From Polaribacter sp. Hel1_33_78 (GTDB lineage: Bacteria; Bacteroidota; Bacteroidia; Flavobacteriales; Flavobacteriaceae), in contig NZ_LT629794.1 in assembly GCF_900106075.1 (NCBI RefSeq), positions 2,935,501 through 2,999,500 on the forward strand: a stretch of DNA of 64,000 bases. The letters are read 5' to 3'. This document shows, piece by piece, positions 27,123 through 36,104 of the stretch; positions within the stretch are counted from its first letter, which is position 1, and every line of letters starts with the position of its first letter. The translations under genes and the position numbers were made by a program. Under the pieces are notes generated by a model, which did not search any database, was not told the DNA's origin, and was given only the letters and a program-made list of their open reading frames with translations.

Positions 27123-29360
27123 GTGAACATATTTATCAAACTTATTTTGTTTTTAGGAATTACCAGTTCTTGCGGACAAACAAATACTATTTCAGGAAAG
27201 ATTAAGTCAGGAAGTGGAGTTTTACCTTATGCAAATATTTATTTGAAAAAGACAAAAATTGGCACAACGTCTAATGAAAATGGGTTTTATGAATTACGCA
27301 ACATCCCGAAAGGGAACTATACGCTTATTGTAAGCAGTATTGGATATCAAACAAAAACAATAAAAATATCCTTTAATAGCAATCAAAAACTGACTAAAAA
27401 TTTTTCTTTATCCGAAAATAATTCTTTAGATGAAATTGTTATCTCAGGAACTTTACGTCCTGTAACAAAATCGAACAGCCCTGTACCTGTTGAAGTATAT
27501 AGTACATCTTTTTTTAAGAAAAACCCAACGCCTTCTATTTTTGAATCTATGCAAAATGTAAATGGTGTTAGGCCACAATTAAATTGCAATGTTTGTAATA
27601 CGGGAGATATCCATATTAATGGTTTAGAAGGACCTTATACATTCGTTTTAATTGATGGAATGCCAATTGTTAGCGGGCTTTCTACAGTTTATGGTTTAAC
27701 AGGAATACCACAAGCATTAATAGAACGTGTTGAAGTTGTTAAAGGATCAGCATCTACATTATATGGTTCTGAAGCTGTTGGAGGTATTATAAACATCATC
27801 ACAAAAAGACCCTCAAATTCCCCTAAATTAACTACTGATACTTTTACAAGTTCTTGGGGAGAAATAAATACTGATGTTGGTTTACGTTATAAATTATCAG
27901 AAAAAATTGAAAGTCTATTAGGAGTAAATTATTTCAATTATCAAAATAAAATAGATAATAATGAAGATGGGTTTACAGATTTAACTTTACAGCATCGAAT
28001 TTCATTTTTTAATAAAATAAATATCGAAAGAAAGAATAACAAAGTATTTACAATCGCTGGAAGATACGTCTATGAAGATAGATGGGGAGGTGAAATGGAT
28101 TGGGAAAAAAAATACAGAGGAACCAACATTAAATATGGTGAAAGCATCTACACAAATAGATGGGAAACTTTTGGAACATACCAATTACCAACCACTGAAA
28201 ATATTAATTTTCAATTTAGTGCAAATGGCCATTATCAAGATTCTTTTTATGGCACAGATAAATATGAGGCAGCACAACTGATTGGCTTTGGACAATTTGT
28301 GTACAATAAAAGAATTAAAGAAAATCATGACTTTTTATTAGGTATTGCATACAGATATACCTTTTATGATGATAATACTTTTGCCACAATTGATGAAAAT
28401 GGGATTAAAAATAAACCCTCAAAAACTCATTTACCTGGTATTTTTCTGCAGGACGAAATTAGCCTTAACAAACAAAATAAATTATTATTAGGCGCAAGAT
28501 GGGATTATAATAGTATACATGGAAATATTTTTTCGCCAAGGATAAATTACAAGTGGAATTCAAAAGATAAATCAGATATTTTTAGAGTAAGTATTGGAAA
28601 TGGATTTAGAGTCGCAAATGTTTTCACAGAAGATCATGCCGCTTTAACAGGAGCTAGGGAAGTAGAGTTTAGGGGACAATTAAAACCTGAAACTTCTTGG
28701 AATACAAACATCAACTATGTAAAAAAAATAAATACAGAAAATATATTTATCACCTTTGATACAAGTATATTTTATACATATTTTAATAATAGAATTTTAC
28801 CTGATTATGAATCTGATCCTAACAAAATTATTTATGCCAACTTAAATGGATACTCAATATCTAAAGGAATTTCTTTTACTTCCGACATTTTGTTTACAAA
28901 TGGTTTTACCATGAATATAGGTGCTACTTTTATGGATGTTTCTGTTACAGAAAACAACATTAAAACAAGGCAATTATTAACTGAAACATTTAGTGGTGTT
29001 TGGTCTATTTCTTATAAGTTTGATACTAACTTTACTTTAGATTACACTGGTAATTTATATGGCCCAATGCGTTTACCCTTGCTTGGAGTAAACGACAATA
29101 GGACTGAATTTTCCCCATGGTTTAGCATTCAAAACATTCAGTTAACAAAAAAATTTAGCAATAGTTGGGAAGTTTATGGAGGGATAAAAAACCTATTAAA
29201 CTTTACACCACCTGCAAATAGTATTAACAATGCAAACAACCCTTTTGACATTGGAATTGACACAGTAAAAAATCCTGAATTAGCTTTTGACCCAAGTTAT
29301 GTTTATGCTTCGAATCAAGGCATTAGAGCATTTGTAGGTATACGATTTACACTTTTTTAA
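27123..29360 (+). CDS. TonB-dependent receptor, probably metal or metal-chelate uptake
   Basis: Outer-membrane receptor of 745 residues. The start is GTG at 27123: a TGA at 27117-27119 closes the frame, and the ATG at 27116 is in another frame. A signal peptide (MNIFIKLILFLGITSSCG) is followed by a carboxypeptidase-regulatory-like domain (about 22-105; SGKIKSGSGVLPYANIYLKK), a plug (about 110-230; VEVVKGSASTLYGSEAVGGI) and a 22-strand barrel. A Cys pair (NCNVCN, about 157-160) lies in the plug. Sitting across a DtxR-type operator, it likely imports iron, manganese or a chelate. It is followed with no spacer by a thioredoxin-like gene. Confidence 0.93.
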   Translation: MNIFIKLILFLGITSSCGQTNTISGKIKSGSGVLPYANIYLKKTKIGTTSNENGFYELRNIPKGNYTLIVSSIGYQTKTIKISFNSNQKLTKNFSLSENNSLDEIVISGTLRPVTKSNSPVPVEVYSTSFFKKNPTPSIFESMQNVNGVRPQLNCNVCNTGDIHINGLEGPYTFVLIDGMPIVSGLSTVYGLTGIPQALIERVEVVKGSASTLYGSEAVGGIINIITKRPSNSPKLTTDTFTSSWGEINTDVGLRYKLSEKIESLLGVNYFNYQNKIDNNEDGFTDLTLQHRISFFNKINIERKNNKVFTIAGRYVYEDRWGGEMDWEKKYRGTNIKYGESIYTNRWETFGTYQLPTTENINFQFSANGHYQDSFYGTDKYEAAQLIGFGQFVYNKRIKENHDFLLGIAYRYTFYDDNTFATIDENGIKNKPSKTHLPGIFLQDEISLNKQNKLLLGARWDYNSIHGNIFSPRINYKWNSKDKSDIFRVSIGNGFRVANVFTEDHAALTGAREVEFRGQLKPETSWNTNINYVKKINTENIFITFDTSIFYTYFNNRILPDYESDPNKIIYANLNGYSISKGISFTSDILFTNGFTMNIGATFMDVSVTENNIKTRQLLTETFSGVWSISYKFDTNFTLDYTGNLYGPMRLPLLGVNDNRTEFSPWFSIQNIQLTKKFSNSWEVYGGIKNLLNFTPPANSINNANNPFDIGIDTVKNPELAFDPSYVYASNQGIRAFVGIRFTLF

Positions 29361-29849
29361 ATGAATAAAATATTTCTTTATATTTTGTTATGTGGATATT
29401 TTACAACGAATGCACAGACAAAAAAAACAACATTAAAAGTGTATACTTTTCCTGAAATAGAAAAACTGCATCAACAAAATCCAAAACCAATTGTAGCTTT
29501 TGTTTATACTGATTGGTGTAAAATTTGTTTTGCAATGAAGAAAACTACTTTTACAAATGATAAAATAATACATCTTTTAAATAATCAATTCTATTTCGTA
29601 AAACTAAATGCCGAACAAAAAGAAGATATTGTTTTTTTAAAAAAAACATTCATTTATAAACCTTCAGGAAATAAAACAGGGATAAACGAATTAACAAAAG
29701 AATTAGCATCAATAAATGGAAAAATTAGTTATCCAACAACAACTATTTTGAATTCCAATATTGAAATTGATTTACAAATAGATAATTATATAGGTAGTAA
29801 AAATATGCAAACAATTCTAATGAAGTTTTTAACCTTGAATGAGAATTAA
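29361..29849 (+). CDS. Secreted thioredoxin-like protein
   Basis: 162 residues with a signal peptide (MNKIFLYILLCGYFTTNAQ) and a thioredoxin-type fold with the redox motif WCKICFAMKKTTF (a CxxC; Cys at about 52 and 55). The later NGKISYPTTTILNS contains the cis-Pro expected in thioredoxins. It is expected in the periplasm. The ATG begins right after the receptor's stop, so the two share a transcript and probably the metal-responsive promoter. It may act on the Cys pair of the receptor; that is inference. Confidence 0.88.
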   Translation: MNKIFLYILLCGYFTTNAQTKKTTLKVYTFPEIEKLHQQNPKPIVAFVYTDWCKICFAMKKTTFTNDKIIHLLNNQFYFVKLNAEQKEDIVFLKKTFIYKPSGNKTGINELTKELASINGKISYPTTTILNSNIEIDLQIDNYIGSKNMQTILMKFLTLNEN

Positions 29850-30436
29850 TGTTTCTCGTCCCAAATTCGCTTGCGCCCCTCTCCTCCTGCAGCCGAATTA
29901 ATATTAAAGTTATAGACAATACCCCCAATTCCCTGAAAATGAGAAGCCATTGATTCAGAGCTAGAAGATACATTTTTATACATTATTCTTCCCGTAAGAC
30001 CTACTCTTTCAGAAACCCAAATAGTAGCACCACCCATGATATTTAAACTTAAGGATCCCTGAGGGTTCGGTGTGGTAGTAGCCCCTTTAATGTAACCAAA
30101 TCCAATACCTCCAAAAGGAACTATATTTAAAAAAAGTTCTGGCAATTCGTACCTTAAATAAGTGTCAAAAGAGGAATATTTAAATGCGTTTACCCCTTTC
30201 CTAGATTGCAAAAATTCAACAGTGTATATAAAGTCTACTGATAAGTTTTGTCCTAATTTTCGACTAATTTCGATACTTGGGAATTGCATATTAAAATTTT
30301 CTTTAACCTTTTTAGAAGCCTCATCCCCAAACATTACTGTAGACAAATTAACCCCAACTCTCCATTTGTTTTGGTCATTTTGAGAACTTAGTGAACAAGA
30401 CAAAAACAGCATAAATATTATAATTAAATTTTTCAT
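29846..30436 (-). CDS. Outer-membrane beta-barrel protein related to the OmpA N-terminal barrel
   Basis: 196 residues with a signal peptide (MKNLIIIFMLFLSCSLSSQ). The mature part begins NKWRVGVNLSTVMFGDEAS, recalling the barrel of the OmpA protein at 19606-20964 (NPWVVGFGMNIVDFYGGDD), and ends without TSP3 or OmpA domains. Probably a barrel-only paralogue in the outer membrane; the function is unknown. Its last 4 bases overlap the opposing thioredoxin-like gene. The Cys at 14 is part of a signal that could also be read as a lipobox (LFLSC). Confidence 0.78.
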   Translation of the reverse strand: MKNLIIIFMLFLSCSLSSQNDQNKWRVGVNLSTVMFGDEASKKVKENFNMQFPSIEISRKLGQNLSVDFIYTVEFLQSRKGVNAFKYSSFDTYLRYELPELFLNIVPFGGIGFGYIKGATTTPNPQGSLSLNIMGGATIWVSERVGLTGRIMYKNVSSSSESMASHFQGIGGIVYNFNINSAAGGEGRKRIWDEKH

Positions 30437-30806
30437 AAAAGAACGATATCTTACTACTTATAAAAGTAAGTAAAAATTAGGAACCATTTATTCAATATAT
30501 ACTTTTTCTTTTAAAAAAATCCCCAAGTTTAAAATTGCATAAAACATCCACCATAAACTTAAAACAGGTCTTAATAATCTCTAATCCTTTTTCTGAAAAT
30601 TTATAAATTATCTGGTAAACTGTGCCAAATCTTTAGCAGCTTTTGCCCAGGAAAAAGCTACTAAAAAACCATCACACTCTTCCTACTTGAAAAAATTATC
30701 AAACCATTACTTTTACATACACCTAGTCCATGAAAAAATAAAAAGTTTGAAAAACATTTTCAATAAGCCTATTTCAAATTAATATATTTGCATAAAATAT
30801 ATTACG
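30437..30806. other. 370-base intergenic region with possible decayed gene and the mfd promoter
   Basis: No intact gene. Between about 30495 and 30690 on the minus strand, frames with protein-like content (such as FGTVYQIIYKFSEKGLEII) run between stops and seem to continue in another frame, which suggests an old gene remnant I cannot name. The right end holds the TATATTTG promoter for mfd. Confidence 0.4.
30783..30790 (+). promoter_or_regulatory. mfd promoter -7 element
   Basis: TATATTTG on the plus strand (TAnnTTTG), 17 bases before the TTG start of mfd. Confidence 0.6.
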
Positions 30807-33800
30807 TTGAGTACCCAAAACATTGTAAATAAATATCAAAATTCTACGAATGTTTCGCAGATAATCACAGCACTTCAACAAGACCAAAACCATTTTCAAA
30901 TTACGAATTTGGTGGGCTCATCATTGTCTTTTGTTATCTCAGAAAGCTTTAAAAAAACAGACAAACCTTATCTTTTAATCTTTAATGACAAAGAAGAAGC
31001 AGCTTATTATTTAAACGATTTAGAACAACTTTTAGGTGATAAAAATGTGCTTTTTTACCCTGGATCCTACAGAAGACCTTATCAAATTGAAGAAACCGAC
31101 AATGCAAATGTTTTATTGCGTTCTGAGGTTTTAAATAGGATTAATTCTCGTAAAAAACCCGCTGTAATTGTAACGTATCCTGCGGCATTATTTGAGAAAG
31201 TAGTTACTAAAAAAGAATTAGAAAAAAATACTTTAAAAGTTGCAGTTGGTGAAAGCTTATCGCTCGATTTTGTAAATGAAGTTTTATTTGAATATAAATT
31301 TAAACGAGTTGACTTTGTTACTGAGCCTGGCGATTTTTCTGTAAGAGGCGGAATCATTGATGTCTTCTCATTCTCTAACGATGAGCCTTATAGAATTGAA
31401 TTTTTCGGAGATGAAATTGACAGTATCAGAACTTTTGATGTAGAAACTCAACTTTCGAAGGAAAAAATGAAGAAAGTTTCTATCATGCCAAATGTAGAAA
31501 ACAAAACTTTTGAGGAAAATAGAGAAAGTTTCTTAAAGTATATTTCGTCTAAAACGGTCGTTTTCATCAAAAATATTGACTTATTAGTAGGTAATTTGGA
31601 TAAATTCTTTCAAAAATCAGAAGAAGCTTTCAAAGATGTATCCAAAGAAATTAAACATACAAAACCATCAGAATTATTTTGTGATGGTAATTTTATTAAA
31701 AACCAATTACAAGATTTTACTTTAGTAAATTTTGGGAGATCAACAGCTAAGGACCAATTAGAAATTGTTTTTAATGTAAAACCACAGCCTTCCTTTAACA
31801 AACAATTCAATTTACTAATTGATGATTTAAATGAACATCATTTAGCGGGCTTTACCAACTATATCTTTTGTGCAAATGAACAACAAGCTAAACGGTTCCA
31901 TGATATTTTTGATGATGCGGAACAAGAAGTTCATTATGAAACAGTAGTTTTTCCTCTATATCAGGGTTTTGTAGACATACACAACAAATTAGTTTGCTAT
32001 ACAGATCATGAAATATTTGAACGTTATCATAAATTTAGATTAAAAAATGGGTATGCAAAAAAACAGGCTATCACACTTCAAGAATTAAACAAACTTGAAA
32101 TTGGAGATTATGTAACCCATATGGATCACGGAATTGGAAAATTTGGTGGTTTACAAAAAATCGATGTTCAAGGAAAAAAGCAAGAAGCTATTAAATTAGT
32201 CTATGGAGAAAGAGATATTTTATATGTAAGTATTCATTCACTTCATAAGATTTCTAAATTCAATGGAAAAGACGGAAAAGCACCAAAAATATATAAATTA
32301 GGTTCCGGTGCTTGGAAAAAAATAAAACAAAAAACCAAAGCGAGAGTTAAACATATTGCCTTTAATTTAATTCAGTTGTATGCAAAAAGAAAATTGCAAA
32401 AAGGTTTTGCATTTGGACCAGATACGCATATTCAACATGAATTAGAAGGAAGTTTTATGTATGAAGATACGCCAGATCAATTTACAGCCACTCAAGATGT
32501 AAAAAATGATATGGAAAAAGAACAACCGATGGATAGATTGGTTTGTGGTGATGTTGGTTTTGGGAAAACTGAAGTTGCCGTAAGAGCTGCTTTTAAAGCA
32601 GTTGACAATGGTAAACAAGTGGCTATTTTAGTGCCAACAACTATCTTAGCTTTTCAACATTATAAGACATTTACAGAACGTTTAAAAGATTTTCCCATTA
32701 AAATAGATTACTTAAATAGGTTTAGAACTGCAAAACAAAAAACGGCTGCAATTGAGGGCGTAAATAAAGGTGAAGTTGATATTATTATTGGAACGCATCA
32801 ATTAACCAATCAACGTTTAAAATTTAAAGATTTAGGCTTATTAATTATTGATGAAGAACAGAAGTTTGGTGTTGCTGTAAAAGATAAATTAAAAACGCTC
32901 AAGGAAAATGTTGACACTTTAACGCTAACTGCAACCCCTATTCCAAGAACCCTGCAATTTAGTTTAATGGCGGCAAGAGATTTATCAGTTATAAAAACTC
33001 CTCCACCAAACAGACATCCTATAGAAAGTAGTGTTATTCGTTTTTCTGAGGAAACCATTAGAGATGCTATTTCTTATGAAATTTCTAGAGGAGGACAAGT
33101 TTTTTTCATTCATAACAGAATTGAAAACATTAAAGAAGTTGCTGGTTTGTTGCAAAGATTAGTGCCATCTGCAAAAATTAGTATTGGCCACGGACAAATG
33201 GAAGGTAAAAAACTGGAAGCTTTAATGCTCGGTTTCATGAATAATGAATTTGATGTCCTAGTATCTACAACTATTGTAGAAAGTGGTTTAGACGTGCCAA
33301 ATGCAAACACAATTTTTATAAATAATGCTAATAATTTTGGCTTGTCCGATTTGCATCAAATGCGAGGTCGAGTTGGGCGTTCTAACAAAAAAGCATTCTG
33401 TTATTTTATAACACCTCCTTATCACATGATGACCGATGATGCCAGAAAAAGAATAGAAGCGCTGGTTTTATTTTCTGATTTAGGAAGCGGAATTAATATT
33501 GCAATGAAAGATTTAGAAATTAGGGGTGCTGGAGATTTATTAGGCGGCGAACAAAGTGGCTTCATCAATGATATTGGCTTTGACACCTATCAAAAAATAT
33601 TACAGGAAGCTATTGAGGAACTAAAAGAAAATGAATTTAAAGAATTGTATCCAGCAGACAACTCTAAACCTAAAGAGTTTGTAAAAGAGGTGCAAATTGA
33701 TACAGATTTTGAAATTTTATTTCCTGATGACTATGTAAATTCAATTACGGAAAGATTGAGTTTATATAACAAATTAGGCAGCTTAAAAACAGCAGAAGAA

Positions 33801-34139
33801 TTACAAGTTTTTGAAACAGAAATTGTAGATAGATTTGGAGAAGTGCCAAATGAAGTCTTGGATCTCTTAGATTCTGTTAGAATAAAATGGTTAGCAAAAG
33901 AATTAGGTTTAGAGAAAATCATTTTAAAACAAAAAAGAATGATTGGGTATTTTGTTTCTAATCAGCAAAGTGAATTTTATCAAACAGCAGCATTTTCAAA
34001 AATGCTAAAATATGTTCAACAGAATTCTAAAAATTGTGTAATGAAAGAGAAAGAAACTAAAAACGGATTACGTTTATTAATTACCTTTATTAAAATAGAT
34101 TCTGTAAAAACAGCTTTACAAATATTAACCAGAATCTAA
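30807..34139 (+). CDS. mfd: Transcription-repair coupling factor
   Basis: ATP-dependent translocase that removes stalled RNA polymerase at DNA lesions and recruits UvrA. 1110 residues with a UvrB-like N-terminal region, the RNAP-interacting CarD-like domain (about 430-500; IGDYVTHMDHGIGKFGGLQK) and a RecG-like helicase core (Walker A CGDVGFGKTEVAVRAA, DEEQ motif LLIIDEEQKFGV, TLTATPIPRTLQ, and motif VI LHQMRGRVGRSNK), plus the TRCF C-terminal domain. The start codon is TTG (MSTQNIVNKY); no in-frame ATG fits. Its stop overlaps the next ATG by one base. Confidence 0.97.
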   Translation: MSTQNIVNKYQNSTNVSQIITALQQDQNHFQITNLVGSSLSFVISESFKKTDKPYLLIFNDKEEAAYYLNDLEQLLGDKNVLFYPGSYRRPYQIEETDNANVLLRSEVLNRINSRKKPAVIVTYPAALFEKVVTKKELEKNTLKVAVGESLSLDFVNEVLFEYKFKRVDFVTEPGDFSVRGGIIDVFSFSNDEPYRIEFFGDEIDSIRTFDVETQLSKEKMKKVSIMPNVENKTFEENRESFLKYISSKTVVFIKNIDLLVGNLDKFFQKSEEAFKDVSKEIKHTKPSELFCDGNFIKNQLQDFTLVNFGRSTAKDQLEIVFNVKPQPSFNKQFNLLIDDLNEHHLAGFTNYIFCANEQQAKRFHDIFDDAEQEVHYETVVFPLYQGFVDIHNKLVCYTDHEIFERYHKFRLKNGYAKKQAITLQELNKLEIGDYVTHMDHGIGKFGGLQKIDVQGKKQEAIKLVYGERDILYVSIHSLHKISKFNGKDGKAPKIYKLGSGAWKKIKQKTKARVKHIAFNLIQLYAKRKLQKGFAFGPDTHIQHELEGSFMYEDTPDQFTATQDVKNDMEKEQPMDRLVCGDVGFGKTEVAVRAAFKAVDNGKQVAILVPTTILAFQHYKTFTERLKDFPIKIDYLNRFRTAKQKTAAIEGVNKGEVDIIIGTHQLTNQRLKFKDLGLLIIDEEQKFGVAVKDKLKTLKENVDTLTLTATPIPRTLQFSLMAARDLSVIKTPPPNRHPIESSVIRFSEETIRDAISYEISRGGQVFFIHNRIENIKEVAGLLQRLVPSAKISIGHGQMEGKKLEALMLGFMNNEFDVLVSTTIVESGLDVPNANTIFINNANNFGLSDLHQMRGRVGRSNKKAFCYFITPPYHMMTDDARKRIEALVLFSDLGSGINIAMKDLEIRGAGDLLGGEQSGFINDIGFDTYQKILQEAIEELKENEFKELYPADNSKPKEFVKEVQIDTDFEILFPDDYVNSITERLSLYNKLGSLKTAEELQVFETEIVDRFGEVPNEVLDLLDSVRIKWLAKELGLEKIILKQKRMIGYFVSNQQSEFYQTAAFSKMLKYVQQNSKNCVMKEKETKNGLRLLITFIKIDSVKTALQILTRI

Positions 34140-34996
34140 TGGAAAACTCGCATAATAAAAACTTATCTCTATTACTGTTAGCAACTCTTTTTATAAGTAC
34201 TTCTGGTGTTTTAGGAAAATATATTGCGCTACCTAGTGAAGTAATTATTTTATGCAGAGCCAGTTTTGCTTCTGTATTTATGTATCTATTTTGTCGATTT
34301 AAAAAGGTGAATTTAAAAATAAAATCGAGAAAGGATTTTTTCTCTTTTACCATAAGCGGTTTTTTTATGGGTGCTCATTGGGTCACTTATTTTATAGCTT
34401 TAAAACTTTCTAACGTAGCCTTAGGTATGCTTTCTTTGTACACTTTCCCTGTAATTACAGCTTTTTTAGAACCTTTTTTTTCAAAACAGAAATTAAATCC
34501 GATTCATATTTTTTTCGCAATTTTAGTCTTAATTGGAGTTTACATACTAGTTCCAGATTTTTCTTTAAACAACGATCAGTTAAAAGGAATTTTATTCGGA
34601 ATTCTTTCTGCCTTCTGCTACGCTTTGAGAAACCTTACTTTAAAAAAACATATTAAAAATTACAATGGAAGTGCGTTAATGCTGCACCAAATGGTTATTG
34701 TTTCTGTCCTACTATCTCCTGTGTTATTTCTAAGTGACTTTTCTAATTTTGAAAGTCAACTACCATTTTTAGTTCTAATTGCTTTATTAACGACTGCAAT
34801 TGGTCATACGATGATGGTAAATTCTTTGAAGCATTTTTCTATTTCTACAGCAAGTATTATAAGCAGTGTTCAACCAATTTTTGGAATAATAATTGCCTTC
34901 GTTTTCGTAAATGAGATACCAAGTATTAATACCTTTATTGGAGGGGGTCTAATTTTATTAACAGTTGTTCTTGAAAGTATAAGGATTAGAAAATAA
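34139..34996 (+). CDS. DMT family (EamA) transporter
   Basis: Inner-membrane transporter of 285 residues with ten predicted helices in two EamA repeats (about 5-135 and 145-283). Small-residue-rich blocks ALKLSNVALGMLSLYTFPVITAFLEPFF and TASIISSVQPIFGIIIAFVFVNE mark the repeat ends, as in the family. The substrate is unknown. It overlaps the mfd stop by one base, so it is cotranscribed. Confidence 0.92.
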   Translation: MENSHNKNLSLLLLATLFISTSGVLGKYIALPSEVIILCRASFASVFMYLFCRFKKVNLKIKSRKDFFSFTISGFFMGAHWVTYFIALKLSNVALGMLSLYTFPVITAFLEPFFSKQKLNPIHIFFAILVLIGVYILVPDFSLNNDQLKGILFGILSAFCYALRNLTLKKHIKNYNGSALMLHQMVIVSVLLSPVLFLSDFSNFESQLPFLVLIALLTTAIGHTMMVNSLKHFSISTASIISSVQPIFGIIIAFVFVNEIPSINTFIGGGLILLTVVLESIRIRK

Positions 34997-35010
34997 AAAT
35001 ATTAAGACAC

Positions 35011-36069
35011 CTATTTAGCGCTTATATCTAGATAATTACGCTTTACAAATTCTAAAATTGTTTCTAAAATCTCTCCCATATTTTTATTCTCCTTAAACTT
35101 TACATCGTGTACATATTCTATTAAATACTTCTTCAATAATTCTACATTTTCAGGAAAAGAAATAGTGTCATTTTTCATACAATTAATTAATTGTGCTGTT
35201 CTATCCGGAGAACTAATCATTCTCTTCGCGATGTAAGAACGCTCTTCCACTTTATATTGGTTTATTGAGCTATTTTCCAATTTTCTTCCTACCATTTCTA
35301 CCATCTTAAAGTTTTCTTTTAAAAACTGTAAGTTGTAAACTTTTAAATTTCCTTCAAAAGATTGCTGGTCAAAATCTATAGCTCTAATTTTATAAATAAT
35401 CTGATCAAAATCATGGATAGGCGTAATTACATAATTATAAGAACGCATATCTCCCAACAATCGGATGAAACATCGTTCTTTAAATTTAACAAACTCCTTA
35501 GCAATTTGAGCCTTTTCCGATTCTGTACACTTTGGCAATATATTATGAATAAAGTCATCTCCTGGAATACCAGAAATATGCTCTTCAATTAGTGTATCTT
35601 TATAAACTAAATAGTTTATATTATAAGGAGATAACAAATGTTCTAACTCTAAACCATATACTCTGGAAGCATCTGCTTTTTTTACATAAAAATAAGTAAA
35701 GTTATCATTTAAAATGTTTCTTACTTTAATGCGAAAAGGCTTAGAATTGCCAAATGTGCAAAAATCTATAGCATCTACGTTAAGAAAAGGAATTGTATTT
35801 TCATTACCATCAGAATGCAATAATGTATAAATCTTTTTAAGGCTTAAATCTATTTCTTTCCTTTCAAATTCATTGTAAAATGTCCTTACCCAAAGAGTAT
35901 CTTCATCATTTTTATCATAGACAGATACAGAACCTTGAAAACGAAGTAAATCGTTGTAAAAAATAGGAATTACCGTACTCCTATTATGCTTTACTAAAAA
36001 ATTTTCTAAGGATTTACTTATTGGAAAAGTAGGTTTTTTTTTTGATATTAATTTTTCTTCTAAAGACAT
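35011..36069 (-). CDS. Conserved-looking protein with protein-kinase-like motifs, unknown function
   Basis: I do not recognise a named family. The 352 residues have no signal or membrane segment. A kinase-type pattern is visible: Lys130/131 in FYVKKADASRVYG, a hinge-like LIEEHISGIPGDDF (160-173), then LLGDMRSYNYVI with Asp207 and Asn212 spaced as in catalytic loops (D-x4-N), and IDFDQ with Asp232 in the place of the DFG/metal-binding Asp. The Gly-rich loop is not evident. This suggests an atypical kinase or aminoglycoside-phosphotransferase-like fold; that is inference. It is convergent with the DMT transporter and 35 bases after dprA in the same direction. Confidence 0.7.
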   Translation of the reverse strand: MSLEEKLISKKKPTFPISKSLENFLVKHNRSTVIPIFYNDLLRFQGSVSVYDKNDEDTLWVRTFYNEFERKEIDLSLKKIYTLLHSDGNENTIPFLNVDAIDFCTFGNSKPFRIKVRNILNDNFTYFYVKKADASRVYGLELEHLLSPYNINYLVYKDTLIEEHISGIPGDDFIHNILPKCTESEKAQIAKEFVKFKERCFIRLLGDMRSYNYVITPIHDFDQIIYKIRAIDFDQQSFEGNLKVYNLQFLKENFKMVEMVGRKLENSSINQYKVEERSYIAKRMISSPDRTAQLINCMKNDTISFPENVELLKKYLIEYVHDVKFKENKNMGEILETILEFVKRNYLDISAK

Positions 36070-36104
36070 TTTCTAGGATTGAGTCACTTCAAAAATAAGG
36101 ATTA

